DNA of 64,000 nt from Burkholderiales bacterium. GTDB taxonomy: Bacteria > Pseudomonadota > Gammaproteobacteria > Burkholderiales > Burkholderiaceae_C. The notes under the pieces are model-generated. The model ran no database searches, was not told where the DNA came from, and was given only the letters and a program-made list of their open reading frames with translations. The position numbers and the translations under genes are program-made. The stretch covers positions 1 through 64,000 of the forward strand of contig JAGWTR010000006.1 in assembly GCA_028868855.1 (NCBI GenBank), written 5' to 3'. This document shows, piece by piece, positions 17,902 through 28,156 of this stretch; position 1 is the stretch's first letter, and every line of letters begins with the position of its first letter.

Positions 17902-19075
17902 GGCGCGGCTCATGGTCTTCACTCAGTTCCTGGTCGATGCGCTCGAAGTAGGCGCGCAGCAAGGCGTGGTAACGCGGGTCGTCCAGCAAGAAGGCATCGT
18001 GGCCATGCGGCGCGTCGATTTCGGCATAACTCACGTCGTGCCGGTGGTCAACCAAGGCCTTGACGATTTCGCGGGAACGCTCGGGCGAGAAGCGCCAGTC
18101 GGTGGTGAAGCTGATGATCAGGAACTTGGCGACGGCCTTGGCCAGGGCGGCGCTCAGGTTGCCGTCAAAGGTGCGGGCCGGGTCGAAATAATCGAGCGCG
18201 CGGGTGATGAGCAAATAGGTGTTGGCGTCAAAGTAGTCGCTGAACTTGTCGCCCTGGTAGCGCAGGTAGCTTTCAACCTGAAATTCGACGTCTTGCGTGC
18301 TGTAGTGGGGGGCTTCGCCGCGCTCGCGCCCGACCAGCTGGCGCCCGAATTTTTCAGCCATCACGTCGTCGGACAGGTAGGTGATGTGGCCGATCATGCG
18401 AGCCACGCGCAGGCCGCGGCGCGGCACGACGCCATGTGCGTAGTAGTGTCCACCGTGGAAGTCGGGGTCGGTGACGATGGCTCGGCGTGCCACTTCGTTG
18501 AAGGCGATGTTCTGCGCTGACAGGTTGGGCGCGCTGGCAATGACCACGCAATGGCGCAGGCGCTGCGGGTATTGCAGGGCCCAGCTCATGGCCTGCATGC
18601 CGCCCAGGCTGCCCCCCACCACGGCGGCCAGTTGTCCGATGCCCAGCCGGTCCAGGAGGCGCGCTTGGGCGTCCACCCAGTCCTCGACCGTCACCACCGG
18701 AAAGTCGGCGCCGTAGAGGCGTCCGGTGTCGGGGTTGGTGTGCATGGGCCCGGTCGAGCCAAAGCACGAGCCAGGGTTATTGATACCGATGACGAAGAAC
18801 TTGTTGGTGTCCAGCGGTTTGCCGGGGCCGATCAGGTTGTCCCACCACCCCTGGCTTTTGGGCAGGGGCTGGCCCTGTTCGTCGGCGTGCAGACCGGCCA
18901 CGTGGTGGGATGCGTTCAGCGCATGGCACACCAGCACGGCGTTGCTGCGGTCGGGGTTGAGGTGTCCGTAGGTTTCGTAGACGAGGGTGTAGTCGCACAA
19001 GACCGCGCCGCTTTGCAGCGACAACGGCGAGTCAAAGTGCATGGAGGCAGGGGTGACAACCCCGATGGATGACAT
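17894..19075 (-). CDS. metX: Homoserine O-acyltransferase MetX
   Basis: An alpha/beta-hydrolase enzyme of 393 residues that activates homoserine with acetyl- or succinyl-CoA, the first committed step to methionine. The nucleophile elbow GGSLGGMQ has Ser156; the acid and base are likely Asp326 ([11 protein letters not shown]) and His359 ([10 protein letters not shown]). The oxyanion region [11 protein letters not shown] is intact. Many betaproteobacterial enzymes called MetX use succinyl-CoA, so the acyl donor is not certain. metW follows with an 8-bp overlap. The 5' leader contains an intrinsic terminator just before the start codon (see 19099-19190), suggesting attenuation. Confidence 0.93.
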   Translation of the reverse strand: MSSIGVVTPASMHFDSPLSLQSGAVLCDYTLVYETYGHLNPDRSNAVLVCHALNASHHVAGLHADEQGQPLPKSQGWWDNLIGPGKPLDTNKFFVIGINNPGSCFGSTGPMHTNPDTGRLYGADFPVVTVEDWVDAQARLLDRLGIGQLAAVVGGSLGGMQAMSWALQYPQRLRHCVVIASAPNLSAQNIAFNEVARRAIVTDPDFHGGHYYAHGVVPRRGLRVARMIGHITYLSDDVMAEKFGRQLVGRERGEAPHYSTQDVEFQVESYLRYQGDKFSDYFDANTYLLITRALDYFDPARTFDGNLSAALAKAVAKFLIISFTTDWRFSPERSREIVKALVDHRHDVSYAEIDAPHGHDAFLLDDPRYHALLRAYFERIDQELSEDHEPRHE

Positions 19076-19098
19076 GACGCTAGATGAATTCGATCAAC

Positions 19099-19190
19099 AA
19101 AAAACCGGCCGCGCTTTGAAGCAGGGGCCGGATTCCAGCGCCCTCTTAGCGGCATTTCTTGAGCGCCCGCAAGCCGGAAAAATCGGCGCT
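19099..19190 (-). promoter_or_regulatory. Structured metX leader with terminator and alternative helices (candidate attenuator or riboswitch)
   Basis: On the minus strand, CCGGCC and GGCCGG arms (plus 19105-19110 and 19126-19131) form a hairpin followed by six T residues (plus A run 19099-19104), only about 23 bp before the metX ATG. Upstream, AGCGCC (plus 19185-19190) can pair with either of two GGCGCT copies (plus 19162-19167 and 19137-19142). No other minus-strand gene ends here, because the upstream neighbour is divergent. The layout fits conditional termination in the leader. I do not recognise a known SAM or SAH riboswitch consensus. Confidence 0.45.
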
Positions 19191-19349
19191 ATGGCGCACA
19201 GTGTAGCGGCAAACCCATGCCGCCCTCTGGGCGAGGGTGAGCGGATGTGGTCGGGCTTCAGCGCTTTGTTTGCCAGACTGGACCCGGGCTCCGGTCTTTA
19301 TCATGGTGAAAAATCCGCCTGAGAAATCCGCCTGGATAAGGAGTCTTCA

Positions 19350-21002
19350 ATGCCCGTGTGGTTGCTTCGGCTCAATGAGTATGTGCCCATTCGCTATGGG
19401 GTCTGGTTGCTGTCGGGGTTACTGGCCTTGGGCGAGGGGCTGCGATGGTATGTCAGCGGGCATGGGGCGTGGCTGGCGGTGTTGGGGCTGGCGCTGGTGG
19501 GTCTGGGGTTCAGCGACGTGACTCAGCGCAAGCGTGCGGTGTTGCGCAACTACCCGGTCATGGGCCATTTGCGTTATTTGCTGGAGTTCATCCGGCCGGA
19601 AATGCGCCAGTACTTCATTGAAAGCGACAGCGAGGCGGCGCCTTTTTCGCGCCAACAGCGTTCGCTGGTTTATCAGCGGGCCAAGGGGGCGTCGGACAAG
19701 CGGCCGTTTGGCACCCAGCACGATGTGGGCGCGCTGGGATACGAGTGGCTGAGCCATTCCCTGGTGCCCAGCCACATTGCCTCGGAGGACTTTCGGGTCG
19801 TGATTGGGGCGGGTGGGTCGTCCTGCACGCAGCCTTACAGCGCCAGTGTGTTCAATATTTCGGCGATGAGTTTTGGGGCCCTCAGCGGCAATGCCATCCT
19901 GGCACTCAACGCTGGCGCGCGCCGGGGCGGTTTTGCGCATGACACCGGCGAGGGCTCGATCAGCCGGTATCACCGCGAGCCTGGCGGCGACCTGATCTGG
20001 GAGATCGGTTCAGGCTACTTTGGCTGCCGCACCGATGAGGGCCATTTTGACGAGGCCAAGTTTGCCGCGAATGCCCGCGATCCACAGGTCAAGCTGATTG
20101 AGTTGAAGTTGAGCCAGGGCGCCAAGCCCGGGCATGGCGGCTTGCTGCCCGGGGCCAAGGTGACGCCGGAGATTGCACAGGCGCGCGGGGTGCCGGTGGG
20201 CCACGATTGCATCTCGCCCGCCAGTCACAGCGCGTTTTCCACGCCGATCGAGATGATGCAGTTTCTGGAGCGCCTGCGGCAGTTGTCCGGCGGAAAGCCG
20301 GTGGGCTTCAAGTTCTGCATCGGTCACCCCTGGGAATGGTTTGCGCTGGCCAAGGCGATGCGTGAGACCAATCTGTGGCCCGATTTCATCGTGGTCGATG
20401 GCGCCGAAGGCGGCACCGGCGCGGCGCCGCTGGAGTTCACCGACCATGTGGGGGCGCCTTTGCAGGAGGGCTTGCTGCTGGTGCACAACACGCTGGTGGG
20501 CCTGGGTGAACGCCACCGCGTCAAGGTGGGCTGCGCCGGCAAGGTGATCAGCGCCTTCGACATCGCCCGCATGATGGCTCTGGGGGCCGACTGGTGCAAT
20601 TCGGGGCGGGGCTTCATGTTCGCGCTGGGCTGCATCCAGGCGCAAAGTTGCCACACGGGGCAATGCCCAACGGGCGTGACCACCCAGGACCCGCTGCGTC
20701 AGCGTGCGCTGGTGGTGTCCGACAAGGCCGAGCGAGTGTTTTACCTGCACGCCAACACCCTGTGCGCCTTGAAGGAGTTGGTGGAGGCGGCGGGCTTGCA
20801 GCACCCCAATGACATCAAGGCCGATCACATCGTGCGGCGTGTCTCGACTCATGAGGTGCACCGCCTGTCCAGGCTACTGCCGAGCGTCAAGCCGGGTGAG
20901 TTGCTGGCGGCCGAACGGGGTGAAGCGCCCTGGCCGCAGGCCGTGTTCGCCGACTACTGGCCGGGTGCGCGCGCCGATAGCTTCGACCGGGCGCCAAACT
21001 GA
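19350..21002 (+). CDS. Membrane-anchored FMN-binding glutamate synthase-family protein
   Basis: A 550-residue protein with two transmembrane segments near the N-terminus (about 15-30 and 38-55) and then a stand-alone alpha-subunit-type glutamate synthase FMN domain (about 130-500). It has the FNISAMSFGALS and GGFAHDTGEGSIS blocks, the KPGHGGLLPG motif, the IVVDGAEGGTGAAP flavin-binding loop and three cysteines C428-x5-C434-x4-C439, the spacing of the 3Fe-4S ligands in GltB. It lacks the amidotransferase domain, so it is not a classical glutamate synthase. AAGGAG lies 7 bp before the ATG. The physiological reaction is unknown; an electron-transfer or ammonia-dependent function is possible. Confidence 0.85.
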   Translation: MPVWLLRLNEYVPIRYGVWLLSGLLALGEGLRWYVSGHGAWLAVLGLALVGLGFSDVTQRKRAVLRNYPVMGHLRYLLEFIRPEMRQYFIESDSEAAPFSRQQRSLVYQRAKGASDKRPFGTQHDVGALGYEWLSHSLVPSHIASEDFRVVIGAGGSSCTQPYSASVFNISAMSFGALSGNAILALNAGARRGGFAHDTGEGSISRYHREPGGDLIWEIGSGYFGCRTDEGHFDEAKFAANARDPQVKLIELKLSQGAKPGHGGLLPGAKVTPEIAQARGVPVGHDCISPASHSAFSTPIEMMQFLERLRQLSGGKPVGFKFCIGHPWEWFALAKAMRETNLWPDFIVVDGAEGGTGAAPLEFTDHVGAPLQEGLLLVHNTLVGLGERHRVKVGCAGKVISAFDIARMMALGADWCNSGRGFMFALGCIQAQSCHTGQCPTGVTTQDPLRQRALVVSDKAERVFYLHANTLCALKELVEAAGLQHPNDIKADHIVRRVSTHEVHRLSRLLPSVKPGELLAAERGEAPWPQAVFADYWPGARADSFDRAPN

Positions 21003-21623
21003 TCAAGCCTTTGGCGGGGCCGTGTCGATGAAGCTTGGCCGCTGAGAGAGCTTGTCGAACAGTTTGTCCAGGTTGGGATGGGCATTGCGCCAATCGATTT
21101 CCGGGAAGCGCAGGTCCAGGTAACCCAAGGCGCAGCCCACGGCGATGTCGGCCAGGCTGTGGTGATTGCCATTGCACCAGGGGCGATCGGCCACGCCTTG
21201 GCTCATGGATCTCAAGCCGCCTTGCACCTTGACCATCTGGCGGTCGATCCAGGCCTGACTGCGCTGGGCCTCCGTGCGGCCGGGCCAGGTTTGTTCCAGG
21301 CGCGCCAGGATGGCGGCGTCCATCACGCCGTCGGCCAGCGCTTCCCAGGTGCGCACTTCGACGCGTTCTCGACCGCTGAGTGGGATCAGCTTGCCCACGG
21401 GGGACAAGGTGTCCACGTATTCGACGATGACGCGCGAGTCAAACACGGCTTCGCCACCTTCCATGACGAGGCAGGGCACCTTGTTCAGGGGGTTGGACTC
21501 GCCAACCTTGCTGTCCGTGGCCCACACATCCGCCACGTCGAATTTGTAATCGAGTTTTTTCTCGGCCAGCACGATGCGCACCTTGCGGACGAAGGGGCTG
21601 GTCAGTGAACCTATCAGTTTCAT
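21003..21623 (-). CDS. Glutathione S-transferase family protein
   Basis: A 206-residue soluble GST. The thioredoxin-like N-terminal domain (1-80) starts MKLIGSLTSPFVRKVRIVLAEK, with the Ser in TSPFVRK as likely catalytic residue. It also has the NKVPCLVMEGG cis-Pro loop and the DSRVIVEYVD glutathione-binding segment. The helical C-terminal domain carries the N-capping motif SLADIAVGCALGYLD. It is convergent with the preceding gene, and the two stop codons are directly adjacent with no spacer. The substrate is unknown. Confidence 0.9.
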   Translation of the reverse strand: MKLIGSLTSPFVRKVRIVLAEKKLDYKFDVADVWATDSKVGESNPLNKVPCLVMEGGEAVFDSRVIVEYVDTLSPVGKLIPLSGRERVEVRTWEALADGVMDAAILARLEQTWPGRTEAQRSQAWIDRQMVKVQGGLRSMSQGVADRPWCNGNHHSLADIAVGCALGYLDLRFPEIDWRNAHPNLDKLFDKLSQRPSFIDTAPPKA

Positions 21624-21799
21624 TCTGTGTCGGGATGTGTGGATTGCGCGCTGATTTTAACGACGGCTGGGGCTTGTGAGATGCCTTATCAGCATGTGCA
21701 ACGAGATCCACCCAATGAGGGGGGAATCTGCTAGGGGCGGAAATTGTGTAAGACAGTTACATTCGCCCCAGTCGTAAACACTTTGTTGACTGCTCCTCC

Positions 21800-23041
21800 G
21801 TGCGTAATCTTCGGTTGGTCGAATCTGCTGCCCCGAGCGCGGGGGCTGCGCCTGAACAGGCGCGTGCTTGGCCGTCTCCCATCGGCTCAGCCTTCGACGA
21901 CACGGTCGTGATGACGCATGACCCTGACCTTGAGGATTCACCGGCGTCGGACGATGGCGTACCGCGGCTGCCGAGAGGCGAGGTGGTGCGCTTGTCGGTG
22001 GACTGCACCATCGATGCCCAGGAATACGCCCGCATCTGGATCGTCAATGTGTTGTGTACCGTGTTGACCCTGGGCGTGTACCTGCCTTGGGCGCGGGTGC
22101 GCACGCAGCGCTATTTTCTGCGCCGCACTTTCGTGGGTGGGGATGCCTTTGACTACCACGCCACGCCAACCAGTCTCCTGTTTCGCTATGGTCTGGCCCT
22201 GTGCTTGATGGGGGGTGTGGCGGGGGCTTGGGTGGGCTCGCCCTTGTCGGGCTTGCTGGCGCTGTCGCTGGCTTTGATCATGATGCCCTTGCTGCAGCAA
22301 GTGGGCTTTACACACCGGATGGCGCACACCAGTTGGGCAGGGCGGCGTTTGTCGTTTGATGGGCAATTCACAGGAGGGATCTACAGCGCCACGCTGCTGC
22401 CCTTGGTGGGGGTGACTGCCGTGGCGTGGCTGATCCTGGCGGCTGAGACCTTCCAGCGCCCATGGTTGTGGGCGGCTGCGGGATTTCTGGCTGGTGTCTG
22501 TCTGCTGGGGATGCCCATGTTTTACTGGGCCACGTTTCAATATCGACAGCAGCGGGTGCGCCTGGGGCCGCTGCGCCTGTCGTGGAAGGCGTCGTATTTG
22601 TCGATGTTGATGCTGTGGGTGCGCATTGTGGCCTGGGCGGTTCTGGTGTCCATGCTCGTGGTCGGCGTGGGCGCCGTGCTGCTGGCGGGCCTGCTGCTGA
22701 CGCGCTGGCCGAGCCAGCACGGTTGGTGGCTGGGTTTATCGTGTGTGCTGGCGGTGGCGGTGCTCGTGGTGGTTCTGCCTTATGTGCAGGCACGCATGCA
22801 GAATCTGGTCTGGAGCAATACGGGCAACCGGGCCCTGCGCTTTCACAGCAAGTTGTCGGTGTCTGGCTACGTGTCCTTGCAGGTGCGCCATGCCCTCCTG
22901 CTGGTCTTGACGCTGGGCCTGTATTGGCCGTGGGCGGTGGTGGCGTCAAGGCGCATGCGCACACAGGCGCTGGAGGTGTCTGCCCGGGTCGATGTCGAGG
23001 TGCTCAAGGCGCACTGGCCCAAAGGGCCCATGAGCGCCTAA
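21800..23041 (+). CDS. DUF898 (YjgN-family) multi-pass inner-membrane protein
   Basis: A protein of up to 413 residues. It contains the DUF898 repeat: the block TLGVYLPWARVRTQRYFLRRTFVGGDAFDYHA near residue 75-105 recurs in altered form near the C-terminus (VLTLGLYWPWAVVASRRMR). About seven to eight hydrophobic segments lie between. The gene could start with the GTG at 21800 (no clear ribosome-binding site) or at the ATG at 21911, which would give 376 residues; the extra 37 residues are Ala/Pro-rich and not typical of the family. Family function is unknown. It lies 48 bp before purB on the same strand and may be co-transcribed with it. Confidence 0.8.
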   Translation: MRNLRLVESAAPSAGAAPEQARAWPSPIGSAFDDTVVMTHDPDLEDSPASDDGVPRLPRGEVVRLSVDCTIDAQEYARIWIVNVLCTVLTLGVYLPWARVRTQRYFLRRTFVGGDAFDYHATPTSLLFRYGLALCLMGGVAGAWVGSPLSGLLALSLALIMMPLLQQVGFTHRMAHTSWAGRRLSFDGQFTGGIYSATLLPLVGVTAVAWLILAAETFQRPWLWAAAGFLAGVCLLGMPMFYWATFQYRQQRVRLGPLRLSWKASYLSMLMLWVRIVAWAVLVSMLVVGVGAVLLAGLLLTRWPSQHGWWLGLSCVLAVAVLVVVLPYVQARMQNLVWSNTGNRALRFHSKLSVSGYVSLQVRHALLLVLTLGLYWPWAVVASRRMRTQALEVSARVDVEVLKAHWPKGPMSA

Positions 23042-24457
<1,416 letters not shown>

Positions 24458-24473
24458 ATCGGCTGTCCGATAA

Positions 24474-24511
24474 TCCCCCTTAACCGGGGGGAGGCCCCTA
24501 AGCCTAGGGGG
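24474..24511 (+). repeat. Two tandem GC-rich hairpins after purB
   Basis: TCCCCC (24474-24479) pairs with GGGGGA (24487-24492), and CCCCTA (24495-24500) pairs with TAGGGG (24505-24510). No T run follows, so this is not a classical terminator. It lies 17 bp after the purB stop and could stabilise the mRNA end. Just downstream, CGTGATTAATTCACG (24543-24557) is a palindrome in front of the next gene. Confidence 0.45.
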
Positions 24512-24577
24512 GCGTGCGCTGACGCCGGGAACCTACACTGACCGTGATTAATTCACGCAACTGTAGGGAAATGCCCA

Positions 24578-25261
24578 ATGAAGACCTTTCAACGCTCGCT
24601 TTTGTCCGCCGCCGCGCTGTGCGCAGGTTTGTTCGTGCAGTCTGGCGCTCAAGCGACTGCCTTGACTGAGGCCATCCCGCCTGCTCCGTTTGCCGACACG
24701 CCCCTGCTTGGCACCACGAATGCGGCTCGACCTGAGCTGGCTGGCGTCGTCCTGGAAGACGTGCTCACCCCGTTTTCCTTCAGTGGCGTGACAGGCACGG
24801 TTCAGAACCGCGTGGTGCGCGAAACCGGCAGTGGCACGCTGGATTTTTACTGGAAGATCAACACGACCTCCAGTGACACCGGTGCTGGCATCACGGCTTT
24901 CCGCCTGGGCAATTTTGGCTACTTCAACATCATTGACGGCGACTGGCGCAGCGATGGTCTGGGCACGGTCGCGCCCAACGCTGCGCGCCTGTTCGAGCAA
25001 ACGGCTCACCCCGAAGGCTCAGTCAACTTCCTGTTTGACAACGGCGTGGCAGCGGGCCAGGAGTCGCGCTTTTTCTTCTTGCGCACAGACGCCACGCAGT
25101 ACGCCAAGACCGCTCAGTTTGACCTGTTGAGTGGCGCAAGCGGCATGTCTGGCACCACCGCCACCTTCGCACCAGCCGTGCCTGAGCCTGCCACCTATGG
25201 CCTGGCCTTCGCTGGCTTGATGGTGGTCGGTGCCCTCGCGCGGCGTCGTTCGGCCAAGTAA
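24578..25261 (+). CDS. PEP-CTERM sorting-domain protein
   Basis: A 227-residue exported protein with a Sec signal peptide (about 1-27, ending SGAQATA). The C-terminal signal consists of VPEPATYGLA (PEP motif), a hydrophobic segment and the basic end ARRRSAK. Such tails are recognised by exosortase (EpsH), which sorts proteins to the envelope or extracellular matrix in species making exopolysaccharide. The middle has no recognised enzyme domain; it is rich in Gly, Thr and Asp like other PEP-CTERM surface proteins. No exosortase gene is in the window. The gene has its own spacer with a 15-bp palindrome (24543-24557). Confidence 0.88.
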   Translation: MKTFQRSLLSAAALCAGLFVQSGAQATALTEAIPPAPFADTPLLGTTNAARPELAGVVLEDVLTPFSFSGVTGTVQNRVVRETGSGTLDFYWKINTTSSDTGAGITAFRLGNFGYFNIIDGDWRSDGLGTVAPNAARLFEQTAHPEGSVNFLFDNGVAAGQESRFFFLRTDATQYAKTAQFDLLSGASGMSGTTATFAPAVPEPATYGLAFAGLMVVGALARRRSAK

Positions 25262-25307
25262 GTCGTCTGTAGCACCAGCGCTGGGCGCTGGTCGGTAAAA
25301 TCCGCGC

Positions 25308-26147
25308 ATGAATTTCACCGACCAGCTCCAGCACGCCCAGCACCACAACGACTCCATGCTCTGCGTGGGGCTGGATCCGGAGCCCTCCCGGTTCCCGGGG
25401 GGCTGGAAAAATCAGCCCGAACGCATCTACGATTTTTGCGCCGCCATCGTGGACGCCACCAAAGACTTGGTGTGCGCCTTCAAGCCGCAAATCGCCTATT
25501 TCGCCGCCCACCGCGCCGAAGACCAGCTTGAACGCCTGATGGCCCACATCAAGCGAACGGCGCCCCAAGTGCCCATCATTCTGGACGCCAAACGGGGCGA
25601 CATCGGCAGCACCGCCGAACAGTACGCCCGCGAGGCCTTCGACCGCTACCAGGCCGATGCCGTCACCTTGTCGCCCTTCATGGGCTTTGACACGGTCGAG
25701 CCCTTTCTGCGCTATGCAGGCAAGGGCGTGATCCTGCTGTGTCGCACCTCCAATCCGGGCGGCTCCGATCTGCAAAACCAGCGCCTGGCCGATGTGGCCG
25801 GACAGCCGCGCGTGTACGAACACCTGGCCACCCTGGCCCAGGGCCCCTGGAACACCAATGGTCAGATGGGCCTGGTGGTGGGGGCCACCTTCCCCGACGA
25901 GATCGCCCGCGTGCGTGAACTGGCCCCGACCCTGCCTTTGCTGATTCCCGGCGTGGGCGCGCAAGGGGGGGATGCAGCGGCCACGGTCAAGGCTGGCCGC
26001 CGTGTCGGGGGCGATGGTCGCGTGACGGGTGCCGTCATTGTCAACAGCTCGCGCGCCGTGCTGTACGCCAGCTCGGGCGAGGACTTCGCCAGCGCGGCCC
26101 GCCGGGTGGCCCAGGAGACCCGGCTGACGCTGAATGCCGCGCGCTGA
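25308..26147 (+). CDS. pyrF: Orotidine 5'-phosphate decarboxylase PyrF (type 2)
   Basis: Final step of UMP synthesis: OMP to UMP plus CO2. The 279-residue length and the CVGLDPEP start mark the longer type 2 subfamily. The catalytic Asp-Lys-Asp array is visible in [12 protein letters not shown] (D93, K95, D98). The phosphate-binding segment [12 protein letters not shown] and the [11 protein letters not shown] block near the C-terminus are also conserved. It is followed by a fumarylacetoacetate-hydrolase-family gene 11 bp downstream, so the two may be co-transcribed although they are not linked metabolically. Confidence 0.95.
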   Translation: MNFTDQLQHAQHHNDSMLCVGLDPEPSRFPGGWKNQPERIYDFCAAIVDATKDLVCAFKPQIAYFAAHRAEDQLERLMAHIKRTAPQVPIILDAKRGDIGSTAEQYAREAFDRYQADAVTLSPFMGFDTVEPFLRYAGKGVILLCRTSNPGGSDLQNQRLADVAGQPRVYEHLATLAQGPWNTNGQMGLVVGATFPDEIARVRELAPTLPLLIPGVGAQGGDAAATVKAGRRVGGDGRVTGAVIVNSSRAVLYASSGEDFASAARRVAQETRLTLNAAR

Positions 26148-26158
26148 GGAGTTTTTTG

Positions 26159-27079
26159 ATGCAGTTGTGTACCTTCCAAAGCAAGGAGCCGAACGGCTTG
26201 CCTGAGGTCGGGTTGGTGCAGGGCGATCAGATCGTGCCGGTGCAACGTGCCTTGCTCGGTTTGCTGGCCCCCCACCAGCCCATGCTGGACCTGATCACGC
26301 GTTGGGAGACCGTGCGGCCCATATTGCAGGCACGGATGATGCAGCCCTCGACTCAGCCCGCGTCCTTGCTGGCGTCTTTGCCCATGAATCAAGTGCGCTT
26401 GCTGGCGCCGGTGCCGCGCCCCGGCAAGGTGCTGGGCATCGGCTTGAATTACCTGGAACACATACAGGAAAACATCGTGGGCGAGAGCCGCACCGTGCCC
26501 GAACACCAGGTGTGGTTCACCAAGCTGGTCACCGCCGTCAATGGGCCTTTCGATCCCATCGTGCTGCCCGACGAGGCGGTGTCCAGCATGACTGATTACG
26601 AGGCTGAACTGGTGGTCATCATCGGCCAGCGCTGCAAGCACGTGCCGCGTGAGCGCGCGCACGAGGTGGTGTTTGGCTACTGCGTGGGCAATGACGTGTC
26701 GGTGCGTGACTGGCAGAAGCGCACCTCGCAATGGACCCTGGGCAAGTCCTTTGACACCCACGCGCCCTTTGGCCCCTGGATCACGACCACCGACGCATTG
26801 CCGGATCCGCACCAGCTGGGTCTGCGCGGATTTGTCAACGAGGAACTGCGCCAGAGCAGCAATACCCGTTTGATGATTCATGATGTGTGGGCGCAAATCG
26901 CGTTGCTGAGTCAGGCGATGACGCTGGAGCCCGGCGATGTGATCTACACCGGCACCTGCAGCGGCGTGGGGGCGGGCATGACGCCGCCGAAGTTCCTGCG
27001 CTCGGGGGACCGGGTGCGCATCGAGATCGACCACTTGGGCGCCATTGATGCTATTTGTGCATCAGAGAGACATTCATGA
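26159..27079 (+). CDS. Fumarylacetoacetate hydrolase (FAH) family protein
   Basis: A 306-residue enzyme of the FAH superfamily, which includes fumarylpyruvate hydrolase, oxaloacetate decarboxylase and 2-hydroxyhepta-diene-dioate isomerase. The core begins at about 85 with PRPGKVLGIGLNYLEH. The metal ligands are likely the acidic residues of SMTDYEAELVVIIG and the downstream GYCVGNDVSVRDWQ; the FDTHAPFGPWI and GDVIYTGTCSGVGAGM blocks complete the site. A TTG in frame just upstream is ignored in favour of the ATG at 26159 with GAGGA before it. The stop overlaps the next gene by 4 bp (ATGA). The exact substrate cannot be assigned. Confidence 0.88.
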   Translation: MQLCTFQSKEPNGLPEVGLVQGDQIVPVQRALLGLLAPHQPMLDLITRWETVRPILQARMMQPSTQPASLLASLPMNQVRLLAPVPRPGKVLGIGLNYLEHIQENIVGESRTVPEHQVWFTKLVTAVNGPFDPIVLPDEAVSSMTDYEAELVVIIGQRCKHVPRERAHEVVFGYCVGNDVSVRDWQKRTSQWTLGKSFDTHAPFGPWITTTDALPDPHQLGLRGFVNEELRQSSNTRLMIHDVWAQIALLSQAMTLEPGDVIYTGTCSGVGAGMTPPKFLRSGDRVRIEIDHLGAIDAICASERHS

Positions 27080-28089
27080 CCTATTCAACGATCATCCGTC
27101 GGGCTCTGCCCTTGTTCGCCAGCGCCTTGGCTTTGAGCGTGGGTCTGAGCGTCACCGCGCACGCCCAAACCAGCGCGCCCGCGAAGGCCGGGTCATACAA
27201 GGTGATCAACGCCACGTTTGCTTGCCAGACGACCACCTGTGACGCCGAGTTGTGGCTGCCCAAGGGCGTGGCCCGCCCGCCCATCATCCTGATGGCCCAC
27301 GGCTTCGGGGCACAAAAGGACTGGGGCTTGCTGCCCTTTGCCGAGCGTTTCGTGAAGGCCGGTTTCGCGGTGCTGCGTTTTGACTATCGAGGCTTTGGCA
27401 AGAGCGGCGGACAGCCGCGTTATGTGGTGGACGGCGTCGAGCACGTCAAGGACTGGAGTTCAGCCATTGACGCCGTGCGCGCCCGCGGTGACGTCGACGG
27501 CAATCGCCTGGGCCTGTGGGGCACCTCCTACAGCGGCGGCCAAGTGTTGGTGGTGGGTGCTGAACGCGGCGATGCCGTCAAGGCCGTCAGTGCCCAAGTG
27601 CCCTTTGTCAGCGGCCTGCAAAGCGGGCTGCGCTTCCCGCTCAAGTACCAGCCGCTGGCCGCCTGGTATGGCCTGCGCGACCTGATGCGGGGCGACAAAG
27701 AGGAGCCCCTCTATGTGCCCATCATCGCCAAGGATCAATTCTCGGCTTTGATCTGTGCTGAGTGTGCGGAGGGTTACAAGGCGCTGGTCCCACCGGGCCA
27801 TGAAGCCGACAATAAAGTGGCGGCGCGTATCTTCATGACCTTGCCATTTTTCCGCCCGGCATCCAGTGCCAGCCACATTCAGGCCCCCACGCTGGTGATT
27901 GCGGCCGAGAACGATGGCCTGATTCCCATCGCCGGCGTGCGCGACATGGTCAAGGAATTGCGCCGCGGTGAGTATCTTGAACTCAAGGGCGCCGACCATT
28001 TCGCCCCCTACAGCGGGGCGCTGTTTGAGCAGGTGGTTGCTCGTCAGACGGCATTTTTCCTGAAGACGCTGGCGGTGCTGCCGCGCTGA
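27076..28089 (+). CDS. Exported alpha/beta hydrolase
   Basis: A 337-residue alpha/beta hydrolase with an N-terminal signal peptide ([19 protein letters not shown], cleavage near AHAQ), so it acts in the periplasm or outside. The [10 protein letters not shown] oxyanion loop, the nucleophile elbow [12 protein letters not shown] (Ser in GTSYSGG) and the final catalytic segment [13 protein letters not shown] with the His are visible. Together with the DLMRG-type lid this resembles the acetylxylan-esterase/dienelactone hydrolase-like group with an X-Pro dipeptidyl-peptidase S15-like core. The ATG at 27076 overlaps the FAH stop, so they form an operon; an upstream in-frame ATG at 27055 is less likely. 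Substrate unknown. Confidence 0.85.
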   Translation: MTYSTIIRRALPLFASALALSVGLSVTAHAQTSAPAKAGSYKVINATFACQTTTCDAELWLPKGVARPPIILMAHGFGAQKDWGLLPFAERFVKAGFAVLRFDYRGFGKSGGQPRYVVDGVEHVKDWSSAIDAVRARGDVDGNRLGLWGTSYSGGQVLVVGAERGDAVKAVSAQVPFVSGLQSGLRFPLKYQPLAAWYGLRDLMRGDKEEPLYVPIIAKDQFSALICAECAEGYKALVPPGHEADNKVAARIFMTLPFFRPASSASHIQAPTLVIAAENDGLIPIAGVRDMVKELRRGEYLELKGADHFAPYSGALFEQVVARQTAFFLKTLAVLPR

Positions 28090-28156
28090 ACGATGCGCGG
28101 CGCGTCCAGTCGCCGTATGATGGTCGGTTGCCCAGACCTGCCTCGCGCGCCGCCCG

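Noticed and set aside
28090-28156. LexA box upstream of the canonical uvrA
   Set aside because: No CTGT-N8-ACAG-like sequence is visible in the short spacer, so SOS control of this copy cannot be claimed.
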